Part shown: piece after piece, positions 8,757 through 18,020 of the stretch
Layout of the letters: each line of letters starts with the position of its first letter
Numbering within the stretch: the first letter of the stretch is position 1
Origin: Singulisphaera sp.
GTDB lineage: Bacteria; Planctomycetota; Planctomycetia; Isosphaerales; Isosphaeraceae
DNA: 50,834 nucleotides
Direction of reading: 5' to 3'
Assembly: GCA_027451445.1 (NCBI GenBank)
Contig: DAIDJG010000127.1
Location: 1 to 50,834 of the forward strand
Notes under the pieces: model-generated
Told to the model about the DNA's origin: nothing
Database searches by the model: none
Seen by the model: the letters and a program-made list of their open reading frames with translations, nothing else
Translations under genes and position numbers: made by a program

Positions 8757-8804
8757 CCCGGAGGTTCGCGCCTCCGGGACACGCCCGCTGCGCGGGCTTG
8801 TCCC
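8757..8804. repeat. Two overlapping hairpins downstream of the kinase gene
   Basis: The first hairpin pairs 8757-8764 with 8771-8778 (8 bp). The second pairs 8776-8781 with 8799-8804 and 8783-8788 with 8792-8797, separated by one mismatch. They share GGG at 8776-8778 and therefore cannot form fully together. There is no U tract, so they are not clear terminators. They may be a REP-like repeat or an mRNA 3-prime-end stabiliser. Confidence 0.55.
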
Positions 8805-8948
8805 CGGCCACTCCTCCACAATGCCGTGGTGGTGATGAGCGACGAGTTTCCAATTCCCCGCTCTTAAGCCAAAGAAAAAAGGCCCATCGCGCGAGCGGAG
8901 ACCGGACCACACTGGCGTTGGGCACCCTCCTGCGCTACCCTCTTCTTC

Positions 8949-9461
8949 ATGAGCGAAGAGGAGCCAACATTCGGCATGGCCGGAGTGCCGCCCTCAGCGC
9001 GGCAAGCAGTTCCAACTGATCCGGCCGACCACGCCGTGGATTTCTCGTGGCGATACGTTGAAGACCTCGACATCGTCGCTGGCCAGGCGATGATGGACAT
9101 CGGAATTCCTGATGGACAAATGGGCGCGGGCGATCCGGATCGCCTTGGCCAACATCACAGCTTCCATCCCAATGACCGGACGGGAGGAAGTTACGGACCG
9201 GCCGGACAGATCACGGTCGATTCGGGAGTCATGAACCCGAATCTCTTCGATCGAGGCTACGACCAGGACACGCAAAACCTCTGGCGCAACACCCGGCTGA
9301 AGGATCGGGTTCATGCGATCCTCGCGCACGAATACGAGGAGTACCGCAACGGCTCGGATCACGAGCAGGCCCTGCGACACGCGCCAACGACGGCGCTGGC
9401 CATCAGCGAGCATGCTCGTGAACTCTGCAGGCGGATGCAAATGGGGTGGCGCGGGTGTTAG
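8949..9461 (+). CDS. Hypothetical protein with HExxE-type motif (170 aa)
   Basis: A soluble 170-residue protein with no signal peptide. The C-terminal third contains ILAHEYEEYRNGSDHEQALR, a helix with His-Glu-x-x-Glu spacing and later His residues that could bind a metal, followed by PTTALAISEHARELCRRM. The central part is Gly/Asp/Asn-rich. C-terminal domains of this flavour occur in polymorphic-toxin-type proteins, but I cannot confirm any family. The stop overlaps that of the convergent gene by four bases. Translation start at 8949 is accepted because a shorter alternative (MAGVPPSARQ) has no better ribosome site. Confidence 0.65.
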   Translation: MSEEEPTFGMAGVPPSARQAVPTDPADHAVDFSWRYVEDLDIVAGQAMMDIGIPDGQMGAGDPDRLGQHHSFHPNDRTGGSYGPAGQITVDSGVMNPNLFDRGYDQDTQNLWRNTRLKDRVHAILAHEYEEYRNGSDHEQALRHAPTTALAISEHARELCRRMQMGWRGC

Positions 9462-9925
9462 GACGCGGTCGCTTCGATTCCCGCTAGTTCAAAGCGCCGT
9501 TGATAGCCCCAGTAGGTGAGTCGGAAGCTCGCTTCCGGGCCACCGACAAACCCATTCAACGGGGTCATGATTCGTGCCCCAGCCAGTTCGCGGTACGCAG
9601 GCAAGTTCTCTGGAGTGACTTTGCGCTCGCCCGCCAAATGACGCCGAAGCGTTTCCCTCGCGGCATCCGAGATGTCCTTGTCGGGCGGGGCGTACCGCTC
9701 GCGCTCAATTCGGTCCCGCTCGGCCCACACAATCTCCGTTCCGTGCCTGAGGCCTGCTTCGGTCATCCGGAACTCCGTCTCGGCGGCCGACACGGGTTCC
9801 ATCAGTCCGGCAGCCGCCAGTTCCCGGAAGGCGGGTAGCCTTTGCTCGGTAATGGGCACTCGCAGCCCCTGGAGCTTGAAATGAAGCAATGCGACGGCAG
9901 AATCGGACAGGCCGGCGGTCGCCAT
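9458..9925 (-). CDS. Hypothetical protein with duplicated helical domain (155 aa)
   Basis: The chosen start (MATAGLSDSAV) has AAGGAGG upstream; a longer open frame to 10084 lacks conserved-looking content. The protein consists of two similar units of about 50 residues. The first includes ITEQRLPAFRELAAAGLMEP then EFRMTEAGLRH; the second includes VTPENLPAYRELAGARIMTP then SFRLTYWGYQRR. Each resembles a small winged-helix-like fold, so nucleic-acid or protein binding is possible. The gene is convergent with the preceding one and their stop codons overlap. No established family is recognised. Confidence 0.75.
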   Translation of the reverse strand: MATAGLSDSAVALLHFKLQGLRVPITEQRLPAFRELAAAGLMEPVSAAETEFRMTEAGLRHGTEIVWAERDRIERERYAPPDKDISDAARETLRRHLAGERKVTPENLPAYRELAGARIMTPLNGFVGGPEASFRLTYWGYQRRFELAGIEATAS

Positions 9926-10309
9926 GGTTCCCTCCTTGTGACCACCATTATACCGCCGCTTCGAGAAGAGGGAACTCAGGGTTGCCGAACTCCCGCGATG
10001 GTTTGCCGAGCGCAGAAGCGGCGGCTGCGGAGCGAGAGAATTCGCCAGTCGCTCTCGTCGAATTCTGTGGCACCGCAACGCCACACATTTGTAGAATGCT
10101 CGTCATCTCATCGCTCCCCGAGGGTCGTGCGGGCGATGTCCGCTTGCTGCTTCGTATGGGTAACGCAGCCCGTTGCATCACGGCAGGGCAGGCTGCAGCG
10201 CGGGGCGCCTGGAATCGTCCTTTCTGCTTTCGAACAGCCGTCCCGCGCGTCCCCATTTGGTCCTGGGCGGACCGTGACGAGAGCATGAACCATGGGAGAG
10301 GATTTCGCG
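9926..10309. other. Intergenic region, nothing recognised
   Basis: A 384-bp gap between divergent genes. It should carry both promoters, but no confident sigma-factor site or RNA structure is visible. Open frames here look like chance frames rich in Arg and Cys. Confidence 0.4.
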
Positions 10310-11806
10310 ATGCGTCCGACACGGTTCCGAAACGCGCTTCGTGGTTTACTTGGGGTCTTTGTCGGACTTGTCGCGACGGGTTCGGCCTCGGCAAATTATT
10401 ACGACCTGTTACAGCGTGTGCCCGATTCGGCCAACGCGCTGATTATGATCGATGTGGAACGCATGCTCATGACCCCTGTCGCCATGAAGGAGAAATGGCG
10501 TGACAGGGCGAACTCAATCGAGGGGCCGGCGCTCCACTTCCCGATCGAATCCGAGCGCTACATGCTGGCCTCGAAGCTTAACTTCGTCTCCAACTTCGAG
10601 AACATCTGGGACGTCGCCTTGATTGAGACGACCGGTGACGTATCGCTGCCGTACCTGGCCCGGAAGGAAGGGGGGTATCTCGATACGGTCGAAGGCCTGC
10701 AGGTCGCCTACTCACTACGAAACGCGTTCATCGTCTCGTACAAGCCAACCCTCCTGGGCGTCTACTTCCCTGCCAATAAGCAGGACCTGGCTCGCTGGCT
10801 GCGATCGATCCAGGCACGCAATTGGCCCCAGGTTTCGGAGTATCTCAAGAGCGCGGTCACGCTCGCGCATGGCGACGACGTCGTGGTCGTCGCAATCGAC
10901 CTCGGCGACCTGTTGACGAGCCGCCAGGTGCGCGACCTGTTGCATCACTGCGAGAGCCTCGCGGGCAAGAAGCTCGATATGGATGCGCTCACCAAGGTGA
11001 TCACCTCGGTGAAGGGCGTGACGCTCACCTTGCAGGCGACCGATCGCCTCCAGGGCAAGGTGCGGGTCGAGTTTGGTGAATCGACCGCGCCCATTCGGGA
11101 AGTCGCCAAGGCGTTGATGTTCGAGGTGCTCGAGAATAACGGCCTGTGGCTCGACCCTGAAATGAAGAACTGGGTCGTGCGCCACGAGGCCAAGGCGGAA
11201 ACGCTCGAGGGGCGGTTGAGCACCAAGGGACTGCGGGCCTTGACCGATCTGATTCCCTTCCCCGCAGAAACCATGGCGCTCAAGGAAATCGACACAAAAC
11301 CCGGGCAGCCAGCCCGAGGCTCCGACAGTGCCTCCTCGACCCAGGACTCGAAAGCCGCGACGTCCAGGAAGTATTTCCAGCACATCAGCCTGCTCGTGGA
11401 CCAACTTCGTACCGATTGCAGGGACCCCAAGACGACCGCGAAGCTCGCACTCAGGATGCTCGACAAGGCGGCGCTGGAAATCGATCGCCTGCCGGTGCTG
11501 AACGTGGACGAGGAATTGCTCGCCTACGGCAGCGGCGTAAGCGGGAGTTTGCGCAACATGCGCAACCTATCAAAATTCGCGAGCCTCGACGCGATGTTCC
11601 GCCAGGCGTCGCTGGTAACCTATGGCGGGTATGGCTATTACGGGGGTTACACGCCCGGGGGCGGGGACATCCTCGGCACCACCGTCATGCGCAAACAGGA
11701 GACCGCCACACTCAAGGCAAATGAGCTTGCGGTCTTCACCATGCTCGAGGAGAAGACCGCGGAGATCCGCAAGAAGATGTCGCTCAAATACCAGGTCGAG
11801 TTCTAA
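10310..11806 (+). CDS. Secreted hypothetical protein (498 aa)
   Basis: The protein starts with a classical signal peptide: Arg-rich MRPTRFRNALRG, hydrophobic LLGVFVGLVATGS, then ASA before NYYDLLQ. Mature residues contain alternating beta/alpha segments (ANALIMIDVERML, GLQVAYSLRNAFIVSY, GVTLTLQATDRLQG) and a Gly/Tyr-rich loop near the C-terminus (YGGYGYYGGYTPGGG). GGAGAGGA at 10295-10302 supports the ATG at 10310 over the ATG at 10292. I recognise only a planctomycete-style secreted unknown family. The gene is followed after about 137 bp by the glycosyltransferase on the same strand; whether they are linked functionally is not visible. Confidence 0.8.
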   Translation: MRPTRFRNALRGLLGVFVGLVATGSASANYYDLLQRVPDSANALIMIDVERMLMTPVAMKEKWRDRANSIEGPALHFPIESERYMLASKLNFVSNFENIWDVALIETTGDVSLPYLARKEGGYLDTVEGLQVAYSLRNAFIVSYKPTLLGVYFPANKQDLARWLRSIQARNWPQVSEYLKSAVTLAHGDDVVVVAIDLGDLLTSRQVRDLLHHCESLAGKKLDMDALTKVITSVKGVTLTLQATDRLQGKVRVEFGESTAPIREVAKALMFEVLENNGLWLDPEMKNWVVRHEAKAETLEGRLSTKGLRALTDLIPFPAETMALKEIDTKPGQPARGSDSASSTQDSKAATSRKYFQHISLLVDQLRTDCRDPKTTAKLALRMLDKAALEIDRLPVLNVDEELLAYGSGVSGSLRNMRNLSKFASLDAMFRQASLVTYGGYGYYGGYTPGGGDILGTTVMRKQETATLKANELAVFTMLEEKTAEIRKKMSLKYQVEF

Positions 11807-11943
11807 TCGGGCGACAAAAGAGGACACAGCCTATGGGAGCGCCACGCCGGGCTCCGCGTCGGGCCGGAAGGGTCGCTGGCCCCTGGCGAACGGCGCGACT
11901 TCTCTTGACGTGGAATCGAAGATGAGATAAACACCCGTTCCGT

Positions 11944-13710
11944 GTGTCGAGCGAAGACGCGAGTTCCGGCGTTACGATATCAGGGAACGAACCGATGGAA
12001 CGGTTGCTGACGCGCGGGCCCATCCCGGCGCTCTTTGGTGTGGCGCTGGGGGGAACGGTGCTCCGTGCGATCGACCTGGACCGGCACTGGTTCTGGATCG
12101 ACGAAGCGCTCATTCTGAACGTCTCGGCGCTCCGCCTTTCCGCGCTCGAATACGCCCGTTCGGTCTGGTCCGACACGACCTACAATCCCGGTTGGCCGCT
12201 GCTCGTGTGGGGATTCCTGCGGACTTTCGGCGATAACCTGTTTGTCGCCAGGCTACCGTCACTCCTCGCGGGCGCGCTCACGATCCCGGCCGTCTATTGG
12301 GCGGCGCGGGCGATTCGGCTCGACCGTGCCACGGCGCTCATGGCGGCATTCCTCACCGCGTTCTCGTGGATGCAGGTAACCCACTCGCGCCAGGTTTTGC
12401 CTTACCAGGCGGTTCCGCTCTTGACGGCGATCGCGATTGGCTTAGTCGGGTCACTTAGCGCCACGCGAGCCGGCCGCCTGCGGGTGCTCGCGTTACACCT
12501 GGGCTTGGTGATCACCTGCGTCGTCTGCGTGGCGATCCACAACTCGTTCTTGCTGACGCTGCCGATGCTTGTGCTCTTCCTCGGACTGGGCCTTTTCCAG
12601 CACCAGCCAGCGCAGTCAGTCGCGAATGGGCCAGCGCCGCGCTTCGACGTGCCGAGCGCTGGGCGTGTGGCGCTCGCGGCGTTGACGCTCGCGCTCATTC
12701 TTGGGCCGGCATACTTCTTCTACGTCGCCAAGAGCGGCGAGGGTTTCCGCGACTATCTCGGCGCCTACTACCTGACGACGTTCCGGACGTCGGTCGTCAT
12801 GAATCCATCGAGCTATCTGTTTGGCCTGGACAACTGGTACAAGGCGACGATTCCGTCGGTTGCGTCGCCGCTCCAAGACATCCCCTACTTCGTGGCCACA
12901 CGGACGATCGACTGGCTCGGCGTGATCCTGAACCCGCGTTTCACCTTTTCCTCGTCGGTGGACTGGGTGCTATTCGCCTTTCCCGCGATCGGCCTGTTCG
13001 TCTTCGGCGGAGTGTCAATGCTCCGGGGCAAGGGCGGACGCCTGGCGACGGTGCTCGGACTATGCGGCGCGGCGAGTCTGCTGTTCACCATCTTGCTCAA
13101 TTTCATGAAGATGTACCCCTATGGGGGCTTGCGGCAAATGCTTCCGCTGGCTCCTTTCGCGACGCTGGCGACGGCCTTCGGCGCGAGGAGGTTGTTCGCA
13201 CTGTTCCCCCGCGCGACCCGGGCGCTCGCAGTATCCTGGGTCGCGGTGGCGCTGCTCTCGATCCCGAACTTCTACGCCCAGACGCGCAGGGCGTTCGACG
13301 AGCGTACGCTCCATGAATTGACGTGGAACGTCCAGGCGCGGGCGATCGTGGCCGGCGATGGCTGGTGGTCGTTCCTGCCGCTCCAGTACCTGAGCCGCGC
13401 TCGGAATCACACTCCGGAGATCCCGGTACTGTTTCCCTTTGGCCCCGCGTTCGACGCGCTCGTCCAGTCGCGCCAACCCTTCGTCATCATTTCGCTTTCG
13501 GCACCGGCCCTGTGTCCGGACTCGACACACGGAGGCTGGCAGGTCGCCCCCGGTCTGAAGGGCGTCTACTCCGCTATGTTCGACGTCCGAGACTATCACG
13601 TGAAGATGCTTAAGACCGCAGTCCCCGATGGCCTACAGCCCACTACGGCCTTCATCGTCCACTATCAACCCGTCGCCGCGGCGGTAGAGGCCAAGCACGC
13701 CGTAAAATAA
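11944..13710 (+). CDS. GT-C type membrane glycosyltransferase (ArnT/PMT-like)
   Basis: A polytopic protein of about 588 residues with roughly nine to eleven membrane helices (VYWAARAIRLDRATALMAAF, FLLTLPMLVLFLGLGLF, VDWVLFAFPAIGLFVFGG). The first loop contains FWIDEALILN, matching the conserved acidic pair in the first extracytoplasmic loop of GT-C enzymes that use lipid-linked sugars. The C-terminal 150 residues form a soluble periplasmic-type domain. Such enzymes transfer a sugar from a polyprenyl-phosphate donor to a lipid or protein acceptor outside the membrane. The frame begins at a GTG (11944); an in-frame ATG at 11995 (MERLLTRGPI), preceded by AGGGAACGA, is an alternative I consider equally likely. 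Acceptor is unknown. Confidence 0.85.
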   Translation: MSSEDASSGVTISGNEPMERLLTRGPIPALFGVALGGTVLRAIDLDRHWFWIDEALILNVSALRLSALEYARSVWSDTTYNPGWPLLVWGFLRTFGDNLFVARLPSLLAGALTIPAVYWAARAIRLDRATALMAAFLTAFSWMQVTHSRQVLPYQAVPLLTAIAIGLVGSLSATRAGRLRVLALHLGLVITCVVCVAIHNSFLLTLPMLVLFLGLGLFQHQPAQSVANGPAPRFDVPSAGRVALAALTLALILGPAYFFYVAKSGEGFRDYLGAYYLTTFRTSVVMNPSSYLFGLDNWYKATIPSVASPLQDIPYFVATRTIDWLGVILNPRFTFSSSVDWVLFAFPAIGLFVFGGVSMLRGKGGRLATVLGLCGAASLLFTILLNFMKMYPYGGLRQMLPLAPFATLATAFGARRLFALFPRATRALAVSWVAVALLSIPNFYAQTRRAFDERTLHELTWNVQARAIVAGDGWWSFLPLQYLSRARNHTPEIPVLFPFGPAFDALVQSRQPFVIISLSAPALCPDSTHGGWQVAPGLKGVYSAMFDVRDYHVKMLKTAVPDGLQPTTAFIVHYQPVAAAVEAKHAVK

Positions 13711-13906
13711 CGAAGCCGAAAAGGTTTTTGAGCCTTGGGAATTAACCCCCTGATCTTCCTGGATGCCGTCGACGGCGACAATGGAAGGCCGGGAGCTTAC
13801 GCCTCGGCTCCGCGCTGGTTACGATAAGCAACGGGGCGGAACGCAGAGCGATCGCGAGGCCGGCTCGAAGTCAACCGATCGACCCATAAGAGCACAGAGA
13901 GAACCG

Positions 13907-15652
13907 ATGCGACTGTCCACGCTCCTGGGAATCGTCTCGACCGTCTTCGTGTTAGGCTCCGGGCCTGCCCACGCGCAAACGTTCAAACGCCACGTCGTCG
14001 TCGCACAGGAGGGCCACGCGGCGGACATCGGCCGCGACGTCCTGAGAGACGGAGGCACCGCCGCCGACGCCGCGATCGCCACAGCCTTTGCGCTTGCCGT
14101 GACTCACCCCGCGGCGGGCAACCTGGGCGGCGGCGGGTTCATCGTCGCCTTCGTCGCCGACCGACGCGAAGTGCTCACGATCGACTTTCGCGAGGTCGCT
14201 CCCAAAGCCGCCACCGAGCGAATGTACCTGGGACCCGACGGCAAGCTCCTGCCGCACCACCGCGCCGGCGCCCGCGCGGCCGCCGTGCCAGGGACCGTGC
14301 GCGGGCTTGGCCTGGCGCACGCAAAGCTCGGAAAGCGACCCTGGCGCGACCTGGTCGCGCCTGCCGCGCGTCTTGCACGCGAAGGGTTTCCCGTCTCCGA
14401 TGAGCTCGCCCGATCGCTGAACGTGCAGCTCTTCAACCGAGCGCGCTTGCCCGACTTCGACCCCGCGAAAGACGATCTCAGCGGCCGTTCCGACCGCCTG
14501 GCCGATTTCCCCGAATCCGTGGCCGCATACCGCAAGGCCGATGGCACGCCCTGGCGCAATCGCGATCTCCTGATCCAACCGTCCCTCGCCGACACCCTCG
14601 ACCGCATCGCCCGCGATGGGCCCGACGAATTCTATAAGGGCCAGACCGCGCAGTTGCTTGCCCGCTACATGGCCGATCACAACGGCCTGGTCACCCTCGA
14701 CGACCTTGCGGCCTATCAGGCCAAAGAACGCCCTCCCGTTCACACCACGTTCCGAGGCCACGACGTTTACGGGATGGGGCCTCCCTCATCCGGGGGAATC
14801 GTCGTCGTTCAGATGCTCAATATCCTGGAGCGTTTCGACCTCAAGGCGGACGGTCCGTTCGCACCGTTGACGCTTCATCGCATCACGGAGGCGATGCGAC
14901 GCGCTTATTTCACGCGTGCGACGGAGATCGCTGACCCCGACGTCGTCGCCATTCCCATCGCCAAGCTGAGCTCGAAATCCTACGCCGACGAGCTCGCTCG
15001 ATCGATCGGCGACCGCGCGACGCCGAGCGCCAGTCTTGCAACGTTTCCGATCGCGTCGGCAGAAGGTCCGCATACCACCCATTTTTCGACGCTCGACAGT
15101 GCGGGCAATGCGGTGGCGCTGACGTACACGCTGGAAGAAGGTTACGGCTCGAAGGCGGTCGTGGCCGGAGCGGGGTTTTTGCTCAACAACGAGATGGGCG
15201 ACTTCAACCTGATTCCGGGGCGTACGGACGCGACCGGCCGGATCGGTACGCCGGCGAACCTGATCGCGCCCGGTAAGCGGGTGTTGAGCTCACAGTCGCC
15301 GGCCATTGTGTTGCGGGACGGGCACGTCCGACTGGTTACGGGTTCGCCCGGCGGCCGGACGATTCCGAACACGGTGCTCTGGGTCATTCTTAACGTCCTG
15401 GAGTTCGGCCGGTCGCCTCGCGAGGCGATCGATGCCCCTCGGACGCATCACCCCTGGTTTCCGGACGTGCTCACGGTGGAAGGTCCGAAGTGGCCGGCGG
15501 AAACGCTCGATGCGCTGAGGGCGATGGGTCACGAGGTGCGCAGGGGCGGAATTCAAGGGGATGCCCACTCGATCGTCGTGGATCCCGGCTCGGGAACGAT
15601 CCACGGAGTGCCGGATCGCCGCCGCGTAACGGCACGCGCCGCGGGCGATTAA
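13907..15652 (+). CDS. ggt: Gamma-glutamyltransferase
   Basis: An exported gamma-glutamyltransferase (glutathione hydrolase/transpeptidase), 581 residues when started at 13907. A signal peptide is clear (LLGIVSTVFVLGSGPAHA, then QTFKRHVVVAQ). Family marks include DGGTAADAAIATAFALAVTHP and GGGGFIVAF in the large subunit. The autocleavage site lies in GPHTTHFSTLD, where the first Thr (about residue 390) would become the N-terminal nucleophile of the small subunit. It also carries GSPGGRTIPNTVLWV, which forms the gamma-glutamyl site. The enzyme would cleave gamma-glutamyl bonds of glutathione or related peptides in the periplasm. The open frame extends upstream to 13763, but the signal peptide fixes the start. 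It seems monocistronic. Confidence 0.95.
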   Translation: MRLSTLLGIVSTVFVLGSGPAHAQTFKRHVVVAQEGHAADIGRDVLRDGGTAADAAIATAFALAVTHPAAGNLGGGGFIVAFVADRREVLTIDFREVAPKAATERMYLGPDGKLLPHHRAGARAAAVPGTVRGLGLAHAKLGKRPWRDLVAPAARLAREGFPVSDELARSLNVQLFNRARLPDFDPAKDDLSGRSDRLADFPESVAAYRKADGTPWRNRDLLIQPSLADTLDRIARDGPDEFYKGQTAQLLARYMADHNGLVTLDDLAAYQAKERPPVHTTFRGHDVYGMGPPSSGGIVVVQMLNILERFDLKADGPFAPLTLHRITEAMRRAYFTRATEIADPDVVAIPIAKLSSKSYADELARSIGDRATPSASLATFPIASAEGPHTTHFSTLDSAGNAVALTYTLEEGYGSKAVVAGAGFLLNNEMGDFNLIPGRTDATGRIGTPANLIAPGKRVLSSQSPAIVLRDGHVRLVTGSPGGRTIPNTVLWVILNVLEFGRSPREAIDAPRTHHPWFPDVLTVEGPKWPAETLDALRAMGHEVRRGGIQGDAHSIVVDPGSGTIHGVPDRRRVTARAAGD

Positions 15653-16045
15653 ATCGTGCGACACGAGACGGCGATGTTGCCGTAGATTATCTGACAGCTT
15701 TAGAAAACGAGCGGTGTTGGCCAACCGTCGGAACAAAAGCTAGTGTTCTCATGCCGGAGCATTGCGAGGAAGTGGACCCGTATGAGTGGGGTCCGCTTCG
15801 AAAGGACTCGCCTTACAAAACTTAGGGTGTGCTCCGGGCCGTTTGTACGACGCGGGAACGCTTGAATCCACCGTGCTGGCAGTCGCCATACGCTGGGTCG
15901 AGAAGCGTCCGTCCTGCGGGAATTTGGTTCAGCAGAGTGTGCGCCATCGTCTCGAGGCTCGGGGTCTCGCCGTGCGCCTTGGACGCGGCAGGTTGTTCAA
16001 CACGCGAAATGTTTCTGGTCAACGACCAGGTTGGAGTTGAAGTCG
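15653..16045. other. Intergenic region, nothing recognised
   Basis: A 393-bp gap after ggt. No RNA gene, repeat or convincing coding frame was seen. Frames crossing it in both strands are Arg/Ser-rich and look spurious. Confidence 0.4.
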
Positions 16046-16255
16046 ATGTGGAACCGGACGCATTCAGTCAGCCCGACGGTCCTGTTGCGGATTACGGACG
16101 GTCAGCTTCACATGCACCGTTCCTTCAGCGAGTTCGGCCAGGCGACCCGGAGCGCCGAGGCGTATGCAGCCGCAGGCTTCGCGGTGTCGATGATCTCGGC
16201 GACCGGGAAGTTTTTGATGGAGTTCGAGCCTCGCAGCCGGCGCGTTGCGGTCTGA
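16046..16255 (+). CDS. Small hypothetical protein (69 aa)
   Basis: A short frame beginning MWNRTHSVSP with GGAG nine bases upstream. Its sequence reads like a compact alpha/beta domain (TVLLRITDGQLHMHRSF, SAEAYAAAGFAVSMISATGK) and differs from the neighbouring random frames. No family is recognised. It lies alone between ggt and the HU gene, on the same strand as both. About 230 bases separate it from the HU start, so a shared transcript is possible but not shown. It may be a small conserved planctomycete protein; confidence is moderate because of its length. Confidence 0.5.
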   Translation: MWNRTHSVSPTVLLRITDGQLHMHRSFSEFGQATRSAEAYAAAGFAVSMISATGKFLMEFEPRSRRVAV

Positions 16256-16482
16256 GCGGTGACGCACGGACCCTTGCATTTTTCGGCTCGAACGGCTCGC
16301 CGGGGCGAAAAAAGCGGGGAAAAACGGCCGAGCTGAGGCCAAACCCCGATTTTTTCTGCACCTTGCCGCTCCAATCGTCGAAATCGATCGACAGGAGTGT
16401 CGGGCTCGTCCTGGACTCGGGGCGAGCCCAACTGTTTCGCAGGATGTGAAACGGTGCAGTTTTCCAGGAGGAAGTGAAGAGC

Positions 16483-16878
16483 ATGGCCAAGAAAGCCGCC
16501 CCGAAGCCCGCCGCGGAGAAGGCCCCCGCCCCCAAGGCCGCCGCGGAGAAGGCCCCCGCCGAAAAAGCCGCCGCCGCGAAGTCCGCGACCAAGGGCGAGG
16601 TCTTCACCCAGCTCAGCGAAAAGACGGGACTGAGCAAGAAGCAAGTCGCGACCCTGTTCGACTCACTGACCGAGCTGATCGCTGCTGAGCTCGGCAAAAA
16701 GGGCCCCGGCCTGTTCACCGTCCCCGGCCTCTTGAAGCTGAAGGTTGTGAACAAGCCCGCCACCAAGGCCAAGCAGGGGACCAACCCCTTCACCAAGCAG
16801 CCCATGACGATCAAGGCCAAGCCCGCCCGTAAGGTGGTCAAGGCAGTGCCGCTCAAGGCGCTCAAGGAACTGGTCTGA
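16483..16878 (+). CDS. HU-family DNA-binding protein with Ala/Lys/Pro N-terminal tail
   Basis: A nucleoid-associated protein of about 131 residues. The first 40 residues are a low-complexity tail with repeated AEKAPAPKAA-type units, like histone H1-style tails. The HU/IHF domain follows: GEVFTQLSEKTGLSKKQV (helices), then GPGLFTVPGLLKLKVVNKP and a basic beta-arm region around TNPFTKQPMTIKAKPARKVV, ending KALKELV. AGGAGG at 16466-16471 lies about eleven bases before the ATG at 16483; a GTG at 16474 would be too close. The protein is expected to bend and compact DNA, with the tail adding non-specific binding. The next feature on the same strand is a tRNA-Leu gene. Confidence 0.92.
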   Translation: MAKKAAPKPAAEKAPAPKAAAEKAPAEKAAAAKSATKGEVFTQLSEKTGLSKKQVATLFDSLTELIAAELGKKGPGLFTVPGLLKLKVVNKPATKAKQGTNPFTKQPMTIKAKPARKVVKAVPLKALKELV

Positions 16879-17161
16879 TCGGCGCCGACGACCGGCCTCC
16901 GCTTATCGAGCGGTCCGGAAACGCGACTCGAATCGGATTCACGGGAATCCAACGACGGAGGACGACGATGTCCTCCGTTGCGTTGCGCGCAGACAGGCGA
17001 ATGCCTCAACCTCGGGTCCACCTTCGGTGTCTGGATTCGCTCTACGCCTGCTCCGACCGTTCTCCCCTATCCGGGAGAACGTCGCGGGCGATTCGTCGGC
17101 AAGGCCACTCGCTTATTGACGACATTCCCGTACGCCGGACATGATGGTCGCGCCATTCTGA

Positions 17162-17246
17162 GCCGGCGTGGCGGAAAGGCAGACGCAGAGGACTTAAAAT
17201 CCTCCGGGGGGCTACCCCCGTGTGAGTTCGATTCTCACCGCCGGCA
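17162..17246 (+). tRNA. tRNA-Leu (anticodon UAA)
   Basis: A complete class II tRNA of 85 bases without encoded CCA. The 7-bp acceptor stem pairs GCCGGCG with CGCCGGC, with discriminator A at 17246. The anticodon stem GAGGA/TCCTC closes the loop CTTAAAA, giving UAA. A long variable arm (about 17 bases) and the T arm GTGAG-TTCGATT-CTCAC follow. No integrase or attachment-site duplication is seen nearby. Confidence 0.97.
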
Positions 17247-18020
17247 CTCGCACTGAACCGGGAAGTCGATCGCAGTCCCCCCACAAACAGGCGACCCTCG
17301 CCAAGCGCCCGCAAATCGTGCGCACTGCTTGTGGAGCGCAGACGCAGCGGAAGCTGATGCCCGCGAGAAGGCGGTCGCGCATTGGCGTTCGCGTCCAGCC
17401 CGGCTTCATGAATCGAAAGCGGCTGACGCCGGAGTGGAAACTGGGCGTTGAAACATGAAGTGTGTTTAGAAGCAGCGTCAACCGATTCCGCTCTATCCCA
17501 TAATTCTGCGTCAGTGGTTCGGATTTTTGAAACTGACTTCTTGACATTCGGATCGTCAACTCGCATATTCAAAATTCAGATCCAGTCTCAATGAATGGTC
17601 GCAGAGCCTCCAGCCATGATTGCCGGAGGGAGCTCCGGCGTCGCGTTCGTGACGTAGGAGACGGTTTGAGATGTCGCAGATGGGGCACTTGTCCCATTGG
17701 CTGCCGTTCGTCTTCGGTGTCTGCGAGTGTCGGTTTGCCCGTCACCGTTACGTGTCAAGGGACCCCTTGATGGGCATCCCCTTGGCGGATGTTCGGGCTC
17801 GGGGCTGCGCGCTGGAGTTCCCGCCAGTCGACGTATGCCTCTCCTAAAGTGATCATGTGATCTCGACGATTTTTATCGATTTAAGAGTTAGTTGATCGCA
17901 TCGCTGGAACGCGTGGTCAATCCTCGCTGCGTCGGGATTGCGCGCGGGACGTTGTCGTCAGTCCGTGGTTCGCCGGGTCTTATTTCTCTCAGACTGGGGC
18001 GTATACCCCGAGGAGTCCTC
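17247..18020. other. Intergenic region before the DUF1559 gene, nothing recognised
   Basis: A 774-bp gap. Frames in it are short and not protein-like; no further tRNA, repeat or attachment-site copy was found. The AT-rich stretch around 17840-17890 could contain the promoter of the following gene. Confidence 0.4.

Noticed and set aside
17162-18020. Possible integration site at tRNA-Leu
   Set aside because: No integrase and no duplicated 3-prime tRNA end was found downstream.
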